This document shows positions 53,431 to 61,331 of a stretch of 64,000 nt of DNA, in pieces. The stretch is from Acidobacteriaceae bacterium. Lineage in GTDB: Bacteria; Acidobacteriota; Terriglobia; Terriglobales; Acidobacteriaceae. The DNA is taken from positions 28,259 through 92,258 of the forward strand of contig DAHUXR010000004.1 of the NCBI GenBank assembly GCA_027307045.1. The letters run 5' to 3'. The notes beneath the pieces were generated by a model. That model was not told the origin of the DNA. It worked only from the letters and a program-made list of their open reading frames with translations, and searched no databases. A program made the translations under genes and the position numbers. The number at the start of each line of letters is the position of its first letter. Position 1 is the stretch's first letter.

Positions 53431-53859
53431 GGGTGAGCGAGAACCATTCTACCGCATGCGGGCTTTATGTTTCGCTGAGATGTTTCTCTTAATTACGATC
53501 GCGCAAATTTGTTTCCAATAATTCCTACCTCTTTTCAACAATTCAGTGAAAAAGAATGTGGAAAACAGCAATGAACGATTACAACGATGCAGCAAAGCTG
53601 CGGGTTTTGACGCTTTGCACATGGAAAGGTGCGCGCTTTCGCTAATCGTAAAACTAAAGACCAGCGTGACAAAAAGTGCTATGCGGATTTGTTCTGAATT
53701 TTTGTTTCTGCAATCTATTGCATTGCAACCTTTGAAGCTGTACTATCAGCGTCCAACGATCACGCAACGTTTTCCTTGGAACTCACTCCAGAGCAAGTCA
53801 TGGTTCTCTGTGTGTCGAATTGTAGCCCCACCTGACTCCACCCACATACAATTGCTGTG
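53431..53859. other. Divergent control region between E1-alpha-like gene and tlyA
   Basis: About 430 bases, AT-richer than its surroundings. The open frames in it (e.g. 53546-53860) have no coding character. No strong terminator or repeat was seen; promoters for both genes are expected here. Confidence 0.45.
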
Positions 53860-54609
53860 ATGAAAGTGCGCATCGATAAGCTCCTGGTAGAGCGTGGTTT
53901 TGCTCCTTCGCGCGAGCGCGCACAGGCCATGGTCCTTTCCGGCCGCGTGCTGGTCAACGAACAGAAAATTGAAAAAGCCGGCGTTAGCGTCGATCCTGAA
54001 GCTGCCATCAGGCTGCTGGGTGACGACCTGAAATATGTTGGCCGCGGCGGCCTGAAACTGGAAGCGGCGCTGCGCGATTGGAAGATTGATCTTACCGGCC
54101 GCACATGCATGGATGTGGGCGCGTCCACGGGCGGATTTACAGATTGCATGTTGCAACACGGCGCGGCTGAGGTGATTGCTGTGGATACTGGTTACGGCCA
54201 GATCCACGCGCGATTGCGTTCTGATTCGCGAGTGAAGCTGCTGGAGAAGACCAATGCTCGTTATCTCACAGAACAAGATATAGCGCGGGCCGGCGCGAGT
54301 GCCGCCATCAGCTTCATTGCCATCGACGTTTCCTTCATCTCTGTTACACTCGTTCTCCCTGCGGTGTTGGCGGCGACACTTGCGCCCACGCGCCGCGAGG
54401 CCGTTATCCTGATTAAGCCGCAATTTGAAGTTGGGCGCGAGCGGGTGGGTAAAGGCGGAATCGTGAAGGACGAGGCGGCCCAGCAGGACGCGGTGCGGAA
54501 AATCCGGCAAAAAGTGGAAGAGCTGGGCGGCAAGAACATAGAATTGAGGGAGTCTCCCATCCTGGGCATGGAAGGGAACCGGGAATTTCTGTTGCACACG
54601 GATTTCTAA
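53860..54609 (+). CDS. tlyA: TlyA-family rRNA 2'-O-methyltransferase
   Basis: 249 residues. The N-terminal S4 domain (MKVRIDKLLVERGFAPSRER, SGRVLVNEQKIEKAG) binds RNA. The FtsJ-like methyltransferase follows, with the AdoMet motif MDVGASTGGFTDCML and later IAIDVSFIS and LIKPQFEVGRERVGKGGIV. TlyA methylates 16S and 23S rRNA, giving capreomycin sensitivity in mycobacteria, and some members act as haemolysins. An in-frame GTG lies three bases before the ATG. Confidence 0.94.
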   Translation: MKVRIDKLLVERGFAPSRERAQAMVLSGRVLVNEQKIEKAGVSVDPEAAIRLLGDDLKYVGRGGLKLEAALRDWKIDLTGRTCMDVGASTGGFTDCMLQHGAAEVIAVDTGYGQIHARLRSDSRVKLLEKTNARYLTEQDIARAGASAAISFIAIDVSFISVTLVLPAVLAATLAPTRREAVILIKPQFEVGRERVGKGGIVKDEAAQQDAVRKIRQKVEELGGKNIELRESPILGMEGNREFLLHTDF

Positions 54610-54642
54610 TGAATAGATTTTTCCGATGAACAAAGCCATCTG

Positions 54643-55503
54643 ATGAAGAAAGCGTCCATTATCTCCAAGCAGGGCAAGCCGGAACTGGGCAAGGTTGTTG
54701 TCCAGGTCGCAGGCTGGCTTCGCGAGCACGGTTACGCGATCACAGCTGATGCGTCAACCCGCGAATTTTGCCCTGACTGCGAACCAGCGGAGCGCGAAGA
54801 CCTGGCGCGTGTTGCTCCTGACTTTGTCATCGTTCTGGGAGGCGACGGCACGTTGCTTTCAACGGCGCGGTGCGTCGCGCAAGCGGACATTCCCATCCTC
54901 GGCGTTAACCTGGGGTCGCTCGGTTTCCTTACTGAGATCCGACGAGAAGAGATTGAGCAGGCGCTTGAGGAAGTTGACGCGGCCCGCGATTATGAATTGA
55001 GCCTGCGACCTATGCTGCATTGCCAGGTTCTGCGACAGGGTAAATGCGTAGCGACCCATGAGGCACTCAATGAAGTGGTGATGAACCAGAGCGCCGTGGC
55101 CCGCATTACGGATTTTGAAGTCCGCGTGAATGGCAACTTTGTGGCAAATTACAAAGCTGATGGATTGATCATCTCCACGCCGACAGGGTCAACCGCGTAT
55201 TCACTGGCCGCAGGCGGGCCCATTCTTTCTCCTGAGGTCCGCGGATTCGTGATAACTCCCGTGGCTTCTCATGCTCTTACGAATCGGCCTCTGGTGGTGA
55301 AAGATACCGCGATCATTGAGGCCAGAATTCTTGTGACTCGAGAACAGGCGTTCCTTACCGTGGACGGACAAGTAGGAACGCCGCTGGTGGATGATGATGT
55401 GGTGGTCTGCAAGAAGTCAGAATATCACGTCAAACTATTTAAGTTTGCCGGCCGGTCATTCTTTGACGTTCTGAGGACCAAGCTTAAATGGGGAGAAAGA
55501 TAG
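54643..55503 (+). CDS. nadK: NAD kinase
   Basis: 286 residues. It phosphorylates NAD to NADP. The conserved GGDGTLL is at 66-72 (catalytic Asp68), GVNLGSLGFLTEI at ~85-97, the NE motif in EALNEVVMNQ, and YKADGLIISTPTGSTAYSLAAGGPI (in part) is the nucleotide-binding hallmark. Length normal. Follows tlyA by 33 bases; tlyA-nadK adjacency is common in bacteria. Confidence 0.96.
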   Translation: MKKASIISKQGKPELGKVVVQVAGWLREHGYAITADASTREFCPDCEPAEREDLARVAPDFVIVLGGDGTLLSTARCVAQADIPILGVNLGSLGFLTEIRREEIEQALEEVDAARDYELSLRPMLHCQVLRQGKCVATHEALNEVVMNQSAVARITDFEVRVNGNFVANYKADGLIISTPTGSTAYSLAAGGPILSPEVRGFVITPVASHALTNRPLVVKDTAIIEARILVTREQAFLTVDGQVGTPLVDDDVVVCKKSEYHVKLFKFAGRSFFDVLRTKLKWGER

Positions 55504-55507
55504 CAGG

Positions 55508-57205
55508 ATGATGCGGGCTTTTACGATGACCGTGCGTTTGTGGGCAATGGTGTCGCTCGCCTTTGTGCTTGCGGATTTTGCGCAGGCGCAAACCAAACCT
55601 TCAGCCGATCTGATCGTTACCAACGCAAAAATCTGGACGGTCGATAAAACGCGCCCGCACGCTGAAGCGCTGGCCGTCCTGGGCGAACGTATTGTCGCCG
55701 TTGGCAGTGCAGCCGAGGTGGATACGTGGCACGGTCCGCAAACAAAGGTATTGGACGCGCAAGGCAAGCTTCTGCTTCCCGGTTTCAATGATGCGCATGT
55801 GCACTTTGTGGATGGCGGAGATCATCTTTCAGCCGTGCAGTTGAAAGATGCCGCGTCACCGCAGGAATTTGCGCGCAGGATCGCCGATCGCGTAAAGACT
55901 ACCGCCAAAGGTGAGTGGATCGTTGGCGGTGATTGGGACGAGCAGAGATGGACGCCCGCCAATCTTCCCAACAAAGAACTGATCGATCCAGCGACGCCTG
56001 ACACGCCGGTGTGGGTGAATCGCTATGACGGGCATGAGTCGCTGGCAAACTCCGTTACGTTGCGACTGGCAAATATTACGTCGAAGACCGGCGACCCTGC
56101 CGGAGGCCAGATTGTCCGCGATGCGCAGGGAAATCCCACGGGAGTGCTGCGCGACTCGGCGCAGGAACTGGTGAATAAAGTCATGCCGCCCATGACCGCA
56201 GCCCACCGCCTGCGGGCGATTCATCAGGCGTTGGACCACGCCGCTTCTCTCGGCGTGACCAGCGTGCAGGACATGAATCCGTCTTATGACGACGTGAAGG
56301 TCTATGCTGAACTGCAAGAGGAAGGCGCGCTCACTGTCCGTATTTACGCTGCGCCGATGGAGACAGGCTGGAAAGACCAGGCCAAACTCGGAATTCGGCG
56401 GGCCTTTGGCACACCGTTCCTTCGCATGGGGGCCGTGAAAGGCTATGCCGATGGATCGCTGGGCTCGGAGACAGCTTATTTTTTTGACGCCTATACAGAC
56501 GCGCCAAACTCCCATGGCCTCTTGAGCGATGAAATGCATCCTGTTTCCGCCATGCAGCAACGGCTGCGCGGAGCAGACGCAGCGGGTTTGCAGCTTTGCG
56601 TGCACGCTATTGGCGATCGCGCAATCTCGATGACGCTTGACATGTTCGCGCAAATTGAAAAGACCAATGGCAAGCGTGACCGGCGGTGGCGCATCGAACA
56701 TTCGCAGCACATGGCCGCAAAAGATTTTGCGCGCTATGCACGGCTGGGCGTGATCGCCTCCGTGCAGCCCTATCACGCCATTGATGACGGGCGCTGGGCG
56801 GAGAGCCGGATTGGTCCTGATCGCATCAGGCGCACATACGCTTTTCGCACGTTTCTGGATAACGGCGTGAGGCTGGCTTTCGGAACAGATTGGTCCGTTG
56901 CTCCGTTGAACCCGATGTTAGGTCTCTACGCGGCGGTTACGCGCGCAACGCTGGATGGCAAGAATCCCAACGGTTGGGTGCCGGAGCAAAAGCTGAACAT
57001 CACAGAAGCCATTGAGGCATACACCATGGGCTCGGCCTATGCGGAGTTCCAGGATAAAGAAAAGGGATCGATTACGCCGGGCAAGCTGGCGGATTTTGTA
57101 ATTCTTTCTGATGACATCTTTAAGATCCCGCCCGCGGCCATTAAGAACGTGAAAGTTGAAGCGACGTACCTGGGCGGTAAGTTGGTGTATGGAGGCTTGG
57201 AATAA
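55508..57205 (+). CDS. Exported YtcJ-like metal-dependent amidohydrolase
   Basis: 565 residues with a signal peptide (LWAMVSLAFVLADFAQA). Amidohydrolase motifs: PGFNDAHVHF (metal ligands), GGDWDEQRW and FGTDWSVAPLNPMLGLYAAV near the end. YtcJ-like enzymes hydrolyse amide or imide bonds; the substrate is unknown. Two ATGs in tandem at the start; AGG precedes them. It starts four bases after the nadK stop and is the last gene of the tlyA-nadK operon. Confidence 0.93.
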   Translation: MMRAFTMTVRLWAMVSLAFVLADFAQAQTKPSADLIVTNAKIWTVDKTRPHAEALAVLGERIVAVGSAAEVDTWHGPQTKVLDAQGKLLLPGFNDAHVHFVDGGDHLSAVQLKDAASPQEFARRIADRVKTTAKGEWIVGGDWDEQRWTPANLPNKELIDPATPDTPVWVNRYDGHESLANSVTLRLANITSKTGDPAGGQIVRDAQGNPTGVLRDSAQELVNKVMPPMTAAHRLRAIHQALDHAASLGVTSVQDMNPSYDDVKVYAELQEEGALTVRIYAAPMETGWKDQAKLGIRRAFGTPFLRMGAVKGYADGSLGSETAYFFDAYTDAPNSHGLLSDEMHPVSAMQQRLRGADAAGLQLCVHAIGDRAISMTLDMFAQIEKTNGKRDRRWRIEHSQHMAAKDFARYARLGVIASVQPYHAIDDGRWAESRIGPDRIRRTYAFRTFLDNGVRLAFGTDWSVAPLNPMLGLYAAVTRATLDGKNPNGWVPEQKLNITEAIEAYTMGSAYAEFQDKEKGSITPGKLADFVILSDDIFKIPPAAIKNVKVEATYLGGKLVYGGLE

Positions 57206-57311
57206 TTTGTTTTAAATCCCGAGACTACGCGAGGGATCGCTATTGCCATCCAGGCATAGCGTGATCGCAATTATCCCTGGGAAACCAATCTCCCCCACCA
57301 ATGCAACAGGC

Positions 57312-57340
57312 CCAAAAAGAAAGCCCACCTTTCGGCGGGC
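57312..57340 (-). terminator. Minus-strand terminator-like hairpin
   Basis: GCCCGCC-GAAA-GGTGGGC read on the minus strand (57340-57323), one G-U pair, GNRA loop, followed by TTTCTTTTT. It could end minus-strand transcripts that pass the tandem RNA, or read from the other strand help end the amidohydrolase operon. Confidence 0.65.
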
Positions 57341-57399
57341 ACGCATCTTTTAAAGCTTGGATGACTGTAGCGATCCCTCGCTGTGCTCGGGATTTCAGA

Positions 57400-57760
57400 A
57401 CAAAAAAATAAGAAGCCCCGAGTTTTGTGGTTGACCCATTCACCTCGCCCAGCGGTTCGCTATAGACCCTTGCCGACCAGCCTTCTCTGCCTTAGTTTCT
57501 TGCGAAACCCACAAAGTGCGATCTTTAATCAGCTTGCGCTGAAGCTTGGGCTCCGGGCTTACCTCCAACCGGGTAAATCGGTCAACACCTCGGGGCTTCT
57601 ATCTTTGCCTTTAAACATTTCATGTTCTCCTCAACCAGCAGTTCGCTGAATAGACCCTTACCGGCCCTCCATCGCTTTACAACTTGCGTTGTTGCGAGGT
57701 GACCTTGCTTGGGACCCGGACTCGCCGCCAACCGGGAAAACTTTGTAATGTCAAAGAACA
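57400..57760 (-). ncRNA. Candidate tandem structured non-coding RNA (two related units)
   Basis: On the minus strand two related units lie one after the other. Both open with CCCGGTTGG-x-GG...CCGG-x2-CCCAAGC (plus-strand 57736-57707 and 57574-57544), have a variable middle, and close with AAGGGTCTAT...AGCGAAC-x-GCTGG (57659-57636 and 57470-57450). Each is then followed by a GAGG-type Shine-Dalgarno and ATG of a very short ORF (13-14 codons). GAAGCCCCGAG and CTCGGGGCTTC (57589-57599, 57412-57422) form a perfect 11-bp pair enclosing the second unit, followed by TTATTTTTTTG: a terminator. TTGACT-N16-TAAATT (57794-57767) is a promoter. No known riboswitch was recognised. Confidence 0.55.
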
Positions 57761-58006
57761 ATTGTGAATTTACGCGCTCCGTAATTTAAGTCAAACAGAT
57801 TTTCGCATTTATAAATCGAGCAGAATCATAAACTTGCGGCGCGTCCACAGGACGGTCACCAGGAATCAGTGCAGCAGGTTACTAAAGTCCAATATTCATG
57901 CGGGTGCGGTGCAGCTTTTGCGATTTTTACGAATGTGAAAATGTGAGGAAAAATCAATGTTGATGCGGGGGAGAGAAGCCGCTGGCAATTAGCACAGACG
58001 GTAAAC

Positions 58007-58033
58007 CGCGGATTTACGCGGATGATCGCGGAT
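58007..58033. repeat. Three CGCGGAT units at exact 10-base period
   Basis: CGCGGAT begins at 58007, 58017 and 58027. Spacing of one helical turn suggests either a dispersed intergenic repeat family or a protein-binding array. Confidence 0.7.
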
Positions 58034-58175
58034 CAAAAATAGAGATAAGAAAGAAGAGGGGCGAGTCGGAGAATAGAAAGATTGTTTCAGATCGAATATT
58101 AGTCAATTGTGGATAGAAAGTTTACAGCCACGAGAGAAAGGCTAATTGCCAAATCCTATTTGCTAGCTGCTCCTA

Positions 58176-58646
58176 TCATGCCGCTCCTGCCTTGCCGGTC
58201 CAGTCGCCCAACAGTTCAACTTCTCCGCCGGGATTGCGAATTTCCCGCGCAGGGTGGAAATTGATGCGATCGTCGCGTCGGAAGTATGGACAGATCAGGC
58301 TCCATGTATCAAAGCCGCTGCCGGAAACGGTAATCAGAATGGCTTCAGTCGGCGCTTCAGCCAACTGGCCCCAGCCTTCACCCTGCAACTGGACAGGAGA
58401 GCCCGCGGCGTCATCTGGAAAAACGTCATTCACGGTGATGATGGCGCCGGCATTTTTTTGCTGCGCTACGTCCATCATCTCAGAATAAATTTCGTCGCGT
58501 TCTTCTTCGGTTTCAAACTCAATATCGAAGATAAGGTTCTCGTCCGGTGTGATCACGATGGCCGTTGGGTTGAGGTAGCCGTCGGTCTTGAGCGAGTTCT
58601 GGGCTTCATGAAGAAATTCGTAGGCCAGGGCCTTGAGATCGGTCAT
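58176..58646 (-). CDS. Protein of unknown function translationally coupled to lysA
   Basis: 156 residues, acidic, no signal peptide. The N-terminal part (LKALAYEFLHEAQNSLKTDGYLNPTAIVI, in part; FDIEFETEEERDEIYSEMMDVAQQ) looks like an alpha/beta domain; the C-terminus has ICPYFRRDDRINFHPAREIRNPGGEVE. I do not recognise a family. Its ATG overlaps the lysA stop (ATGA), so it is made with LysA, but nothing shows a role in lysine synthesis. Confidence 0.78.
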   Translation of the reverse strand: MTDLKALAYEFLHEAQNSLKTDGYLNPTAIVITPDENLIFDIEFETEEERDEIYSEMMDVAQQKNAGAIITVNDVFPDDAAGSPVQLQGEGWGQLAEAPTEAILITVSGSGFDTWSLICPYFRRDDRINFHPAREIRNPGGEVELLGDWTGKAGAA

Positions 58647-59932
58647 AAGCAGGCGGCCTCCTGTTGCAGCAAATCTTTCATTGTTTCACGGCGGCGGATC
58701 AGCCTCGCGCGAGTGCCATCCACTAGTACTTCAGCCGAGCGCGGCCGGGAATTATAGTTGGAAGCCAGCGACATGCCGTAAGCTCCGGCGTCCAGAATGC
58801 ACAAGTTCTCTCCCTGGGCGACAGCAGGCAGAATCGCGTCGCGAGCCAGAAAGTCACCGCTTTCGCAAACGGGACCGGCGATATCAGATTGCACACGCTC
58901 GCTGCGCCCTTTGACCAGATTCACCGGTGTGATCTCATGCCGCGCCTGATATAGCGACGGTCGAATCAGGTCATTCATTGCCGCATCCACGATTGTGAAA
59001 CGCTTGTTGCCATTCCGCTTGAGATAGAGCACACGCGTGATCAGCGCACCGGCTGGAGCGATGATGGAGCGGCCGGGTTCCAGCAGCAGATGTGGAATGG
59101 GTTTCTTCATTCTCAGCAACGGCTCTGTGATTGCCTCCTCATAGCGATGGGCAAGATCGTTAAATTCGATTGGAGCAGAGCTGTTGTATGAGATGCCAAG
59201 ACCGCCGCCCGCGTCTATAAATCGGATTTTGTGGCCGTCGGCCAGGAGTTCCAGCGCCAGATCCACCGCGCGTTCCATGGCCAGATGAAAGGGCGTCACG
59301 TCACCAATCTGCGAGCCAATGTGCAGGCTCACGCCGGCGACGCGAAGATATTTGTGTTGCGCGGCACGGCGGCAGAGTTCGCGCGCGCTGCTCATGGGCA
59401 CACCAAATTTGTGTTCACGCAGGCCGGTGGAAATATACGGATGCGTTTCCGCCGGCACGTCAGGATTTACGCGCAAAGCGATGTCCGCGACCTTGCGCAG
59501 CTCGGCGGCACAGGCAGCCAGCAGCTCCAGTTCGCCTTCACTCTCAACGTTAAACAGCAAAATGCCGCTGCGAAGCGCCAAGCGCAATTCGTCAGCGGTT
59601 TTACCGACGCCGGAGAACACTACCTTGCTGAGCGACTTTTTATGTGCGCGACGAACCCTCTCCAGTTCGCCGCCGGAAACAATGTCAAAGCCCGCGCCCA
59701 TGCCAGCTAGCAGCCGCAGAATGCTCAGGTTTGAATTGGCCTTTACTGAGTAACACAGCGTGTGCTTTACGTGGTGGAAAGCCCCTTCCAGCACGCGATA
59801 ACGCTCGCGTATGGCTGTTGCGGAATAAAGATACAAAGGCGTCCCAAACTTTTTTGCGAGCTTGTTGATCGCGAGACCGTCGCAATGAAGTTCGTCGTTT
59901 TTGTATGTGAATCCGGGGGGACGCGTAAACAT
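58643..59932 (-). CDS. lysA: Diaminopimelate decarboxylase
   Basis: 429 residues from the ATG at 59932; codons upstream to 60028 are unsupported. It decarboxylates meso-diaminopimelate to lysine. The PLP lysine is Lys64 in YSVKANSN, and the glycine-rich phosphate loop is DAGGGLGISY. The closing EPGRSI and CESGDFLARD are family signatures, with the catalytic Cys. TACAAT (minus strand, 59947-59942) lies nine bases before the ATG and no Shine-Dalgarno is visible, so the mRNA may be leaderless. Confidence 0.95.
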   Translation of the reverse strand: MFTRPPGFTYKNDELHCDGLAINKLAKKFGTPLYLYSATAIRERYRVLEGAFHHVKHTLCYSVKANSNLSILRLLAGMGAGFDIVSGGELERVRRAHKKSLSKVVFSGVGKTADELRLALRSGILLFNVESEGELELLAACAAELRKVADIALRVNPDVPAETHPYISTGLREHKFGVPMSSARELCRRAAQHKYLRVAGVSLHIGSQIGDVTPFHLAMERAVDLALELLADGHKIRFIDAGGGLGISYNSSAPIEFNDLAHRYEEAITEPLLRMKKPIPHLLLEPGRSIIAPAGALITRVLYLKRNGNKRFTIVDAAMNDLIRPSLYQARHEITPVNLVKGRSERVQSDIAGPVCESGDFLARDAILPAVAQGENLCILDAGAYGMSLASNYNSRPRSAEVLVDGTRARLIRRRETMKDLLQQEAACL

Positions 59933-59962
59933 GAGGGAGAGATTGTAACAGGGAAGCAACCA

Positions 59963-59983
59963 GCAATTAGCAATTGGCAATTG
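59963..59983. repeat. Three 7-base GCAATT(A/G) units
   Basis: GCAATTA (59963-59969), GCAATTG (59970-59976) and GCAATTG (59977-59983) in tandem in the lysA upstream region. Related AATTGCCA or TGGCAATT words occur at 57984, 58141, 60119 and 60131, flanking the lysA operon. Confidence 0.6.
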
Positions 59984-60154
59984 GCCTTTGACTCCTTGCC
60001 TCTCGCAATCAATCGTAAAAGGGCACATCTACAAAAGGGAGGCTACTCAGAAAGTCTGCCTTTTCCGCACAGGACACCTTGGGTATTTCATTCCGCCTAA
60101 AGCTTCCAAGCTCAGGTTAATTGCCATGTGCCAATTGCTAAGTACTGCTCCCAC

Positions 60155-60188
60155 AAAAAACCGCCCGACGCATTCAAGCATCGGGCGG
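60155..60188 (-). terminator. Terminator of the second MCO-SCO operon
   Basis: CCGCCCGA (60161-60168) pairs with TCGGGCGG (60181-60188), inner GC extension, and on the minus strand a run of six T follows. It lies 23 bases past the stop codon. Confidence 0.88.
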
Positions 60189-60211
60189 CCCACTCGCAGC
60201 CTGGACGGCAA

Positions 60212-61240
60212 TTAGTTTCTGCCTGGCACCTGGCTGGTTTTGGTGGAAACCGGCTCGGGCTTCATCGCGCCTGTACTGTCCGCGGATGAGTCACCGGCCT
60301 GTGCGACGGTAGCCGTTTGTTTATCGAAATAGTCGAGCAAAGTTTTTACATCGACTGGAGTCAAATGCAGGTTTGGCATTTTGACTTTGTTGTATTTTTT
60401 AAACAAAGCCATGGCGATGGGGTCTTTTGCCGCGAGCGCTTTGTCCGGCGCAAGAATGTATCTGGTAACCCAGTCGCGCCCATGAGCCGTCGTTACGCCG
60501 AGCAGGTCCGGGCCGACGCCATCACCACCACCGATGGTGTGGCAGGCTGCGCAACGTGTGCGGAACATAGAGGGGCCTTCACCGCCCACGGATTCGTCTA
60601 TCTTTGGCACGTTCGCATAGCTGTTGCCGGCCTTGCGATAGCCGGGCGTCAGCCAATTGTCGACGATTGTGGCGATGAAATGCGGATCGTCAAAGGAACT
60701 GTCCTGCATCCATTGGCCCTGCGGTTCATTGCCCAGGGTCAAACTGCTGGTGTGTCCGGTAAGCGGGTCTTCGTCCAGGCGTCCGGCCATACCAATTTTC
60801 TTGCGGACGGTATCGATATCTTCCTTCTTCCCGGTCAGGAAGTACCAGCCCGGCCCGGTGTGAAATCTCTTTGCATAAGCTTTTAAGACGGCGGGGGTGT
60901 CGCGCTTGGAGTCAACGGTTATGGAGTAGAAAAAGATGTCTTTGCCCATACGGTCGCCGAGCAATTTGTAAACCTGGGCCAGTTTTGCGGTTTCAAGCGG
61001 GCAGGTTTCGCCGCATTCGGTGTAAATAAAGTTGATCAGGACGATTTTGCCTTTCAGCATATCGTCATAAAAGTGGATGGCTTTTCCGTCTTGCGTGATG
61101 AGTGGGACGTTGGGGAAATAATTCGCGCCCCAATAGGAGTTGTCAGCTGCGGCCGGCGTTACGCCGACCGTTAAGTAAGATGCAGCACAGAGCATGAATG
61201 CAGCTGTTGCCGCAAAGATGGCCCAACCATTCCGTCGCAT
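60212..61240 (-). CDS. SCO-family protein fused to a C-terminal cytochrome c domain
   Basis: 342 residues from the ATG at 61240, chosen for GAAGGAA nine bases upstream; the frame runs to 61273. Signal peptide (FAATAAFMLCAASYLTVG). SCO domain ~35-200 with CGETCP (Cys76, Cys80) and candidate His163 in TGHTSSLTLG. The last ~120 residues are a class I cytochrome c: CAACH haem site (230-234), GVGPDLLGV, and an axial Met in KVKMPNLHL. Such fusions couple copper delivery or thiol chemistry to electron transfer and need the Ccm system encoded at 46 kb. Paralogue of the SCO at 2958. The Ser/Thr/Glu/Pro-rich tail has no domain. Confidence 0.93.
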   Translation of the reverse strand: MRRNGWAIFAATAAFMLCAASYLTVGVTPAAADNSYWGANYFPNVPLITQDGKAIHFYDDMLKGKIVLINFIYTECGETCPLETAKLAQVYKLLGDRMGKDIFFYSITVDSKRDTPAVLKAYAKRFHTGPGWYFLTGKKEDIDTVRKKIGMAGRLDEDPLTGHTSSLTLGNEPQGQWMQDSSFDDPHFIATIVDNWLTPGYRKAGNSYANVPKIDESVGGEGPSMFRTRCAACHTIGGGDGVGPDLLGVTTAHGRDWVTRYILAPDKALAAKDPIAMALFKKYNKVKMPNLHLTPVDVKTLLDYFDKQTATVAQAGDSSADSTGAMKPEPVSTKTSQVPGRN

Positions 61241-61331
61241 GGTGTCTGGTTCCTTCGGTTCCCAAATAATCATGTTGTTAAAAGCGGCGGGACGCCCCGG
61301 AAGGACGGCCCGCCACTTGTTTCCTCTTCAG

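Larger units (their letters stand above)
57206..58175. other. Gene-free 970-base region
   Basis: No ORF with coding character on either strand. It holds a minus-strand terminator (57312-57340), the tandem structured RNA candidate (57400-57760), its probable promoter and a 10-base-period repeat (58007-58033). The rest (57840-58000, 58040-58170) is AT-rich and featureless. Confidence 0.7.

Noticed and set aside
53546..53860. 104-codon ORF before tlyA
   Set aside because: It overlaps the tlyA start, lacks a ribosome site and shows no protein-like pattern.
57400..57760. The tandem RNA as tmRNA, RNase P RNA or a known riboswitch (glycine, c-di-GMP-I, SAM, cobalamin, TPP)
   Set aside because: None of the fixed core motifs of these classes was found in order; a GCGAAACCCA word resembling tmRNA is isolated and on the wrong strand.
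58007..58033. CGCGGAT repeats as a CRISPR array
   Set aside because: Seven-base units with 3-base gaps are far too short, and no cas genes are present.
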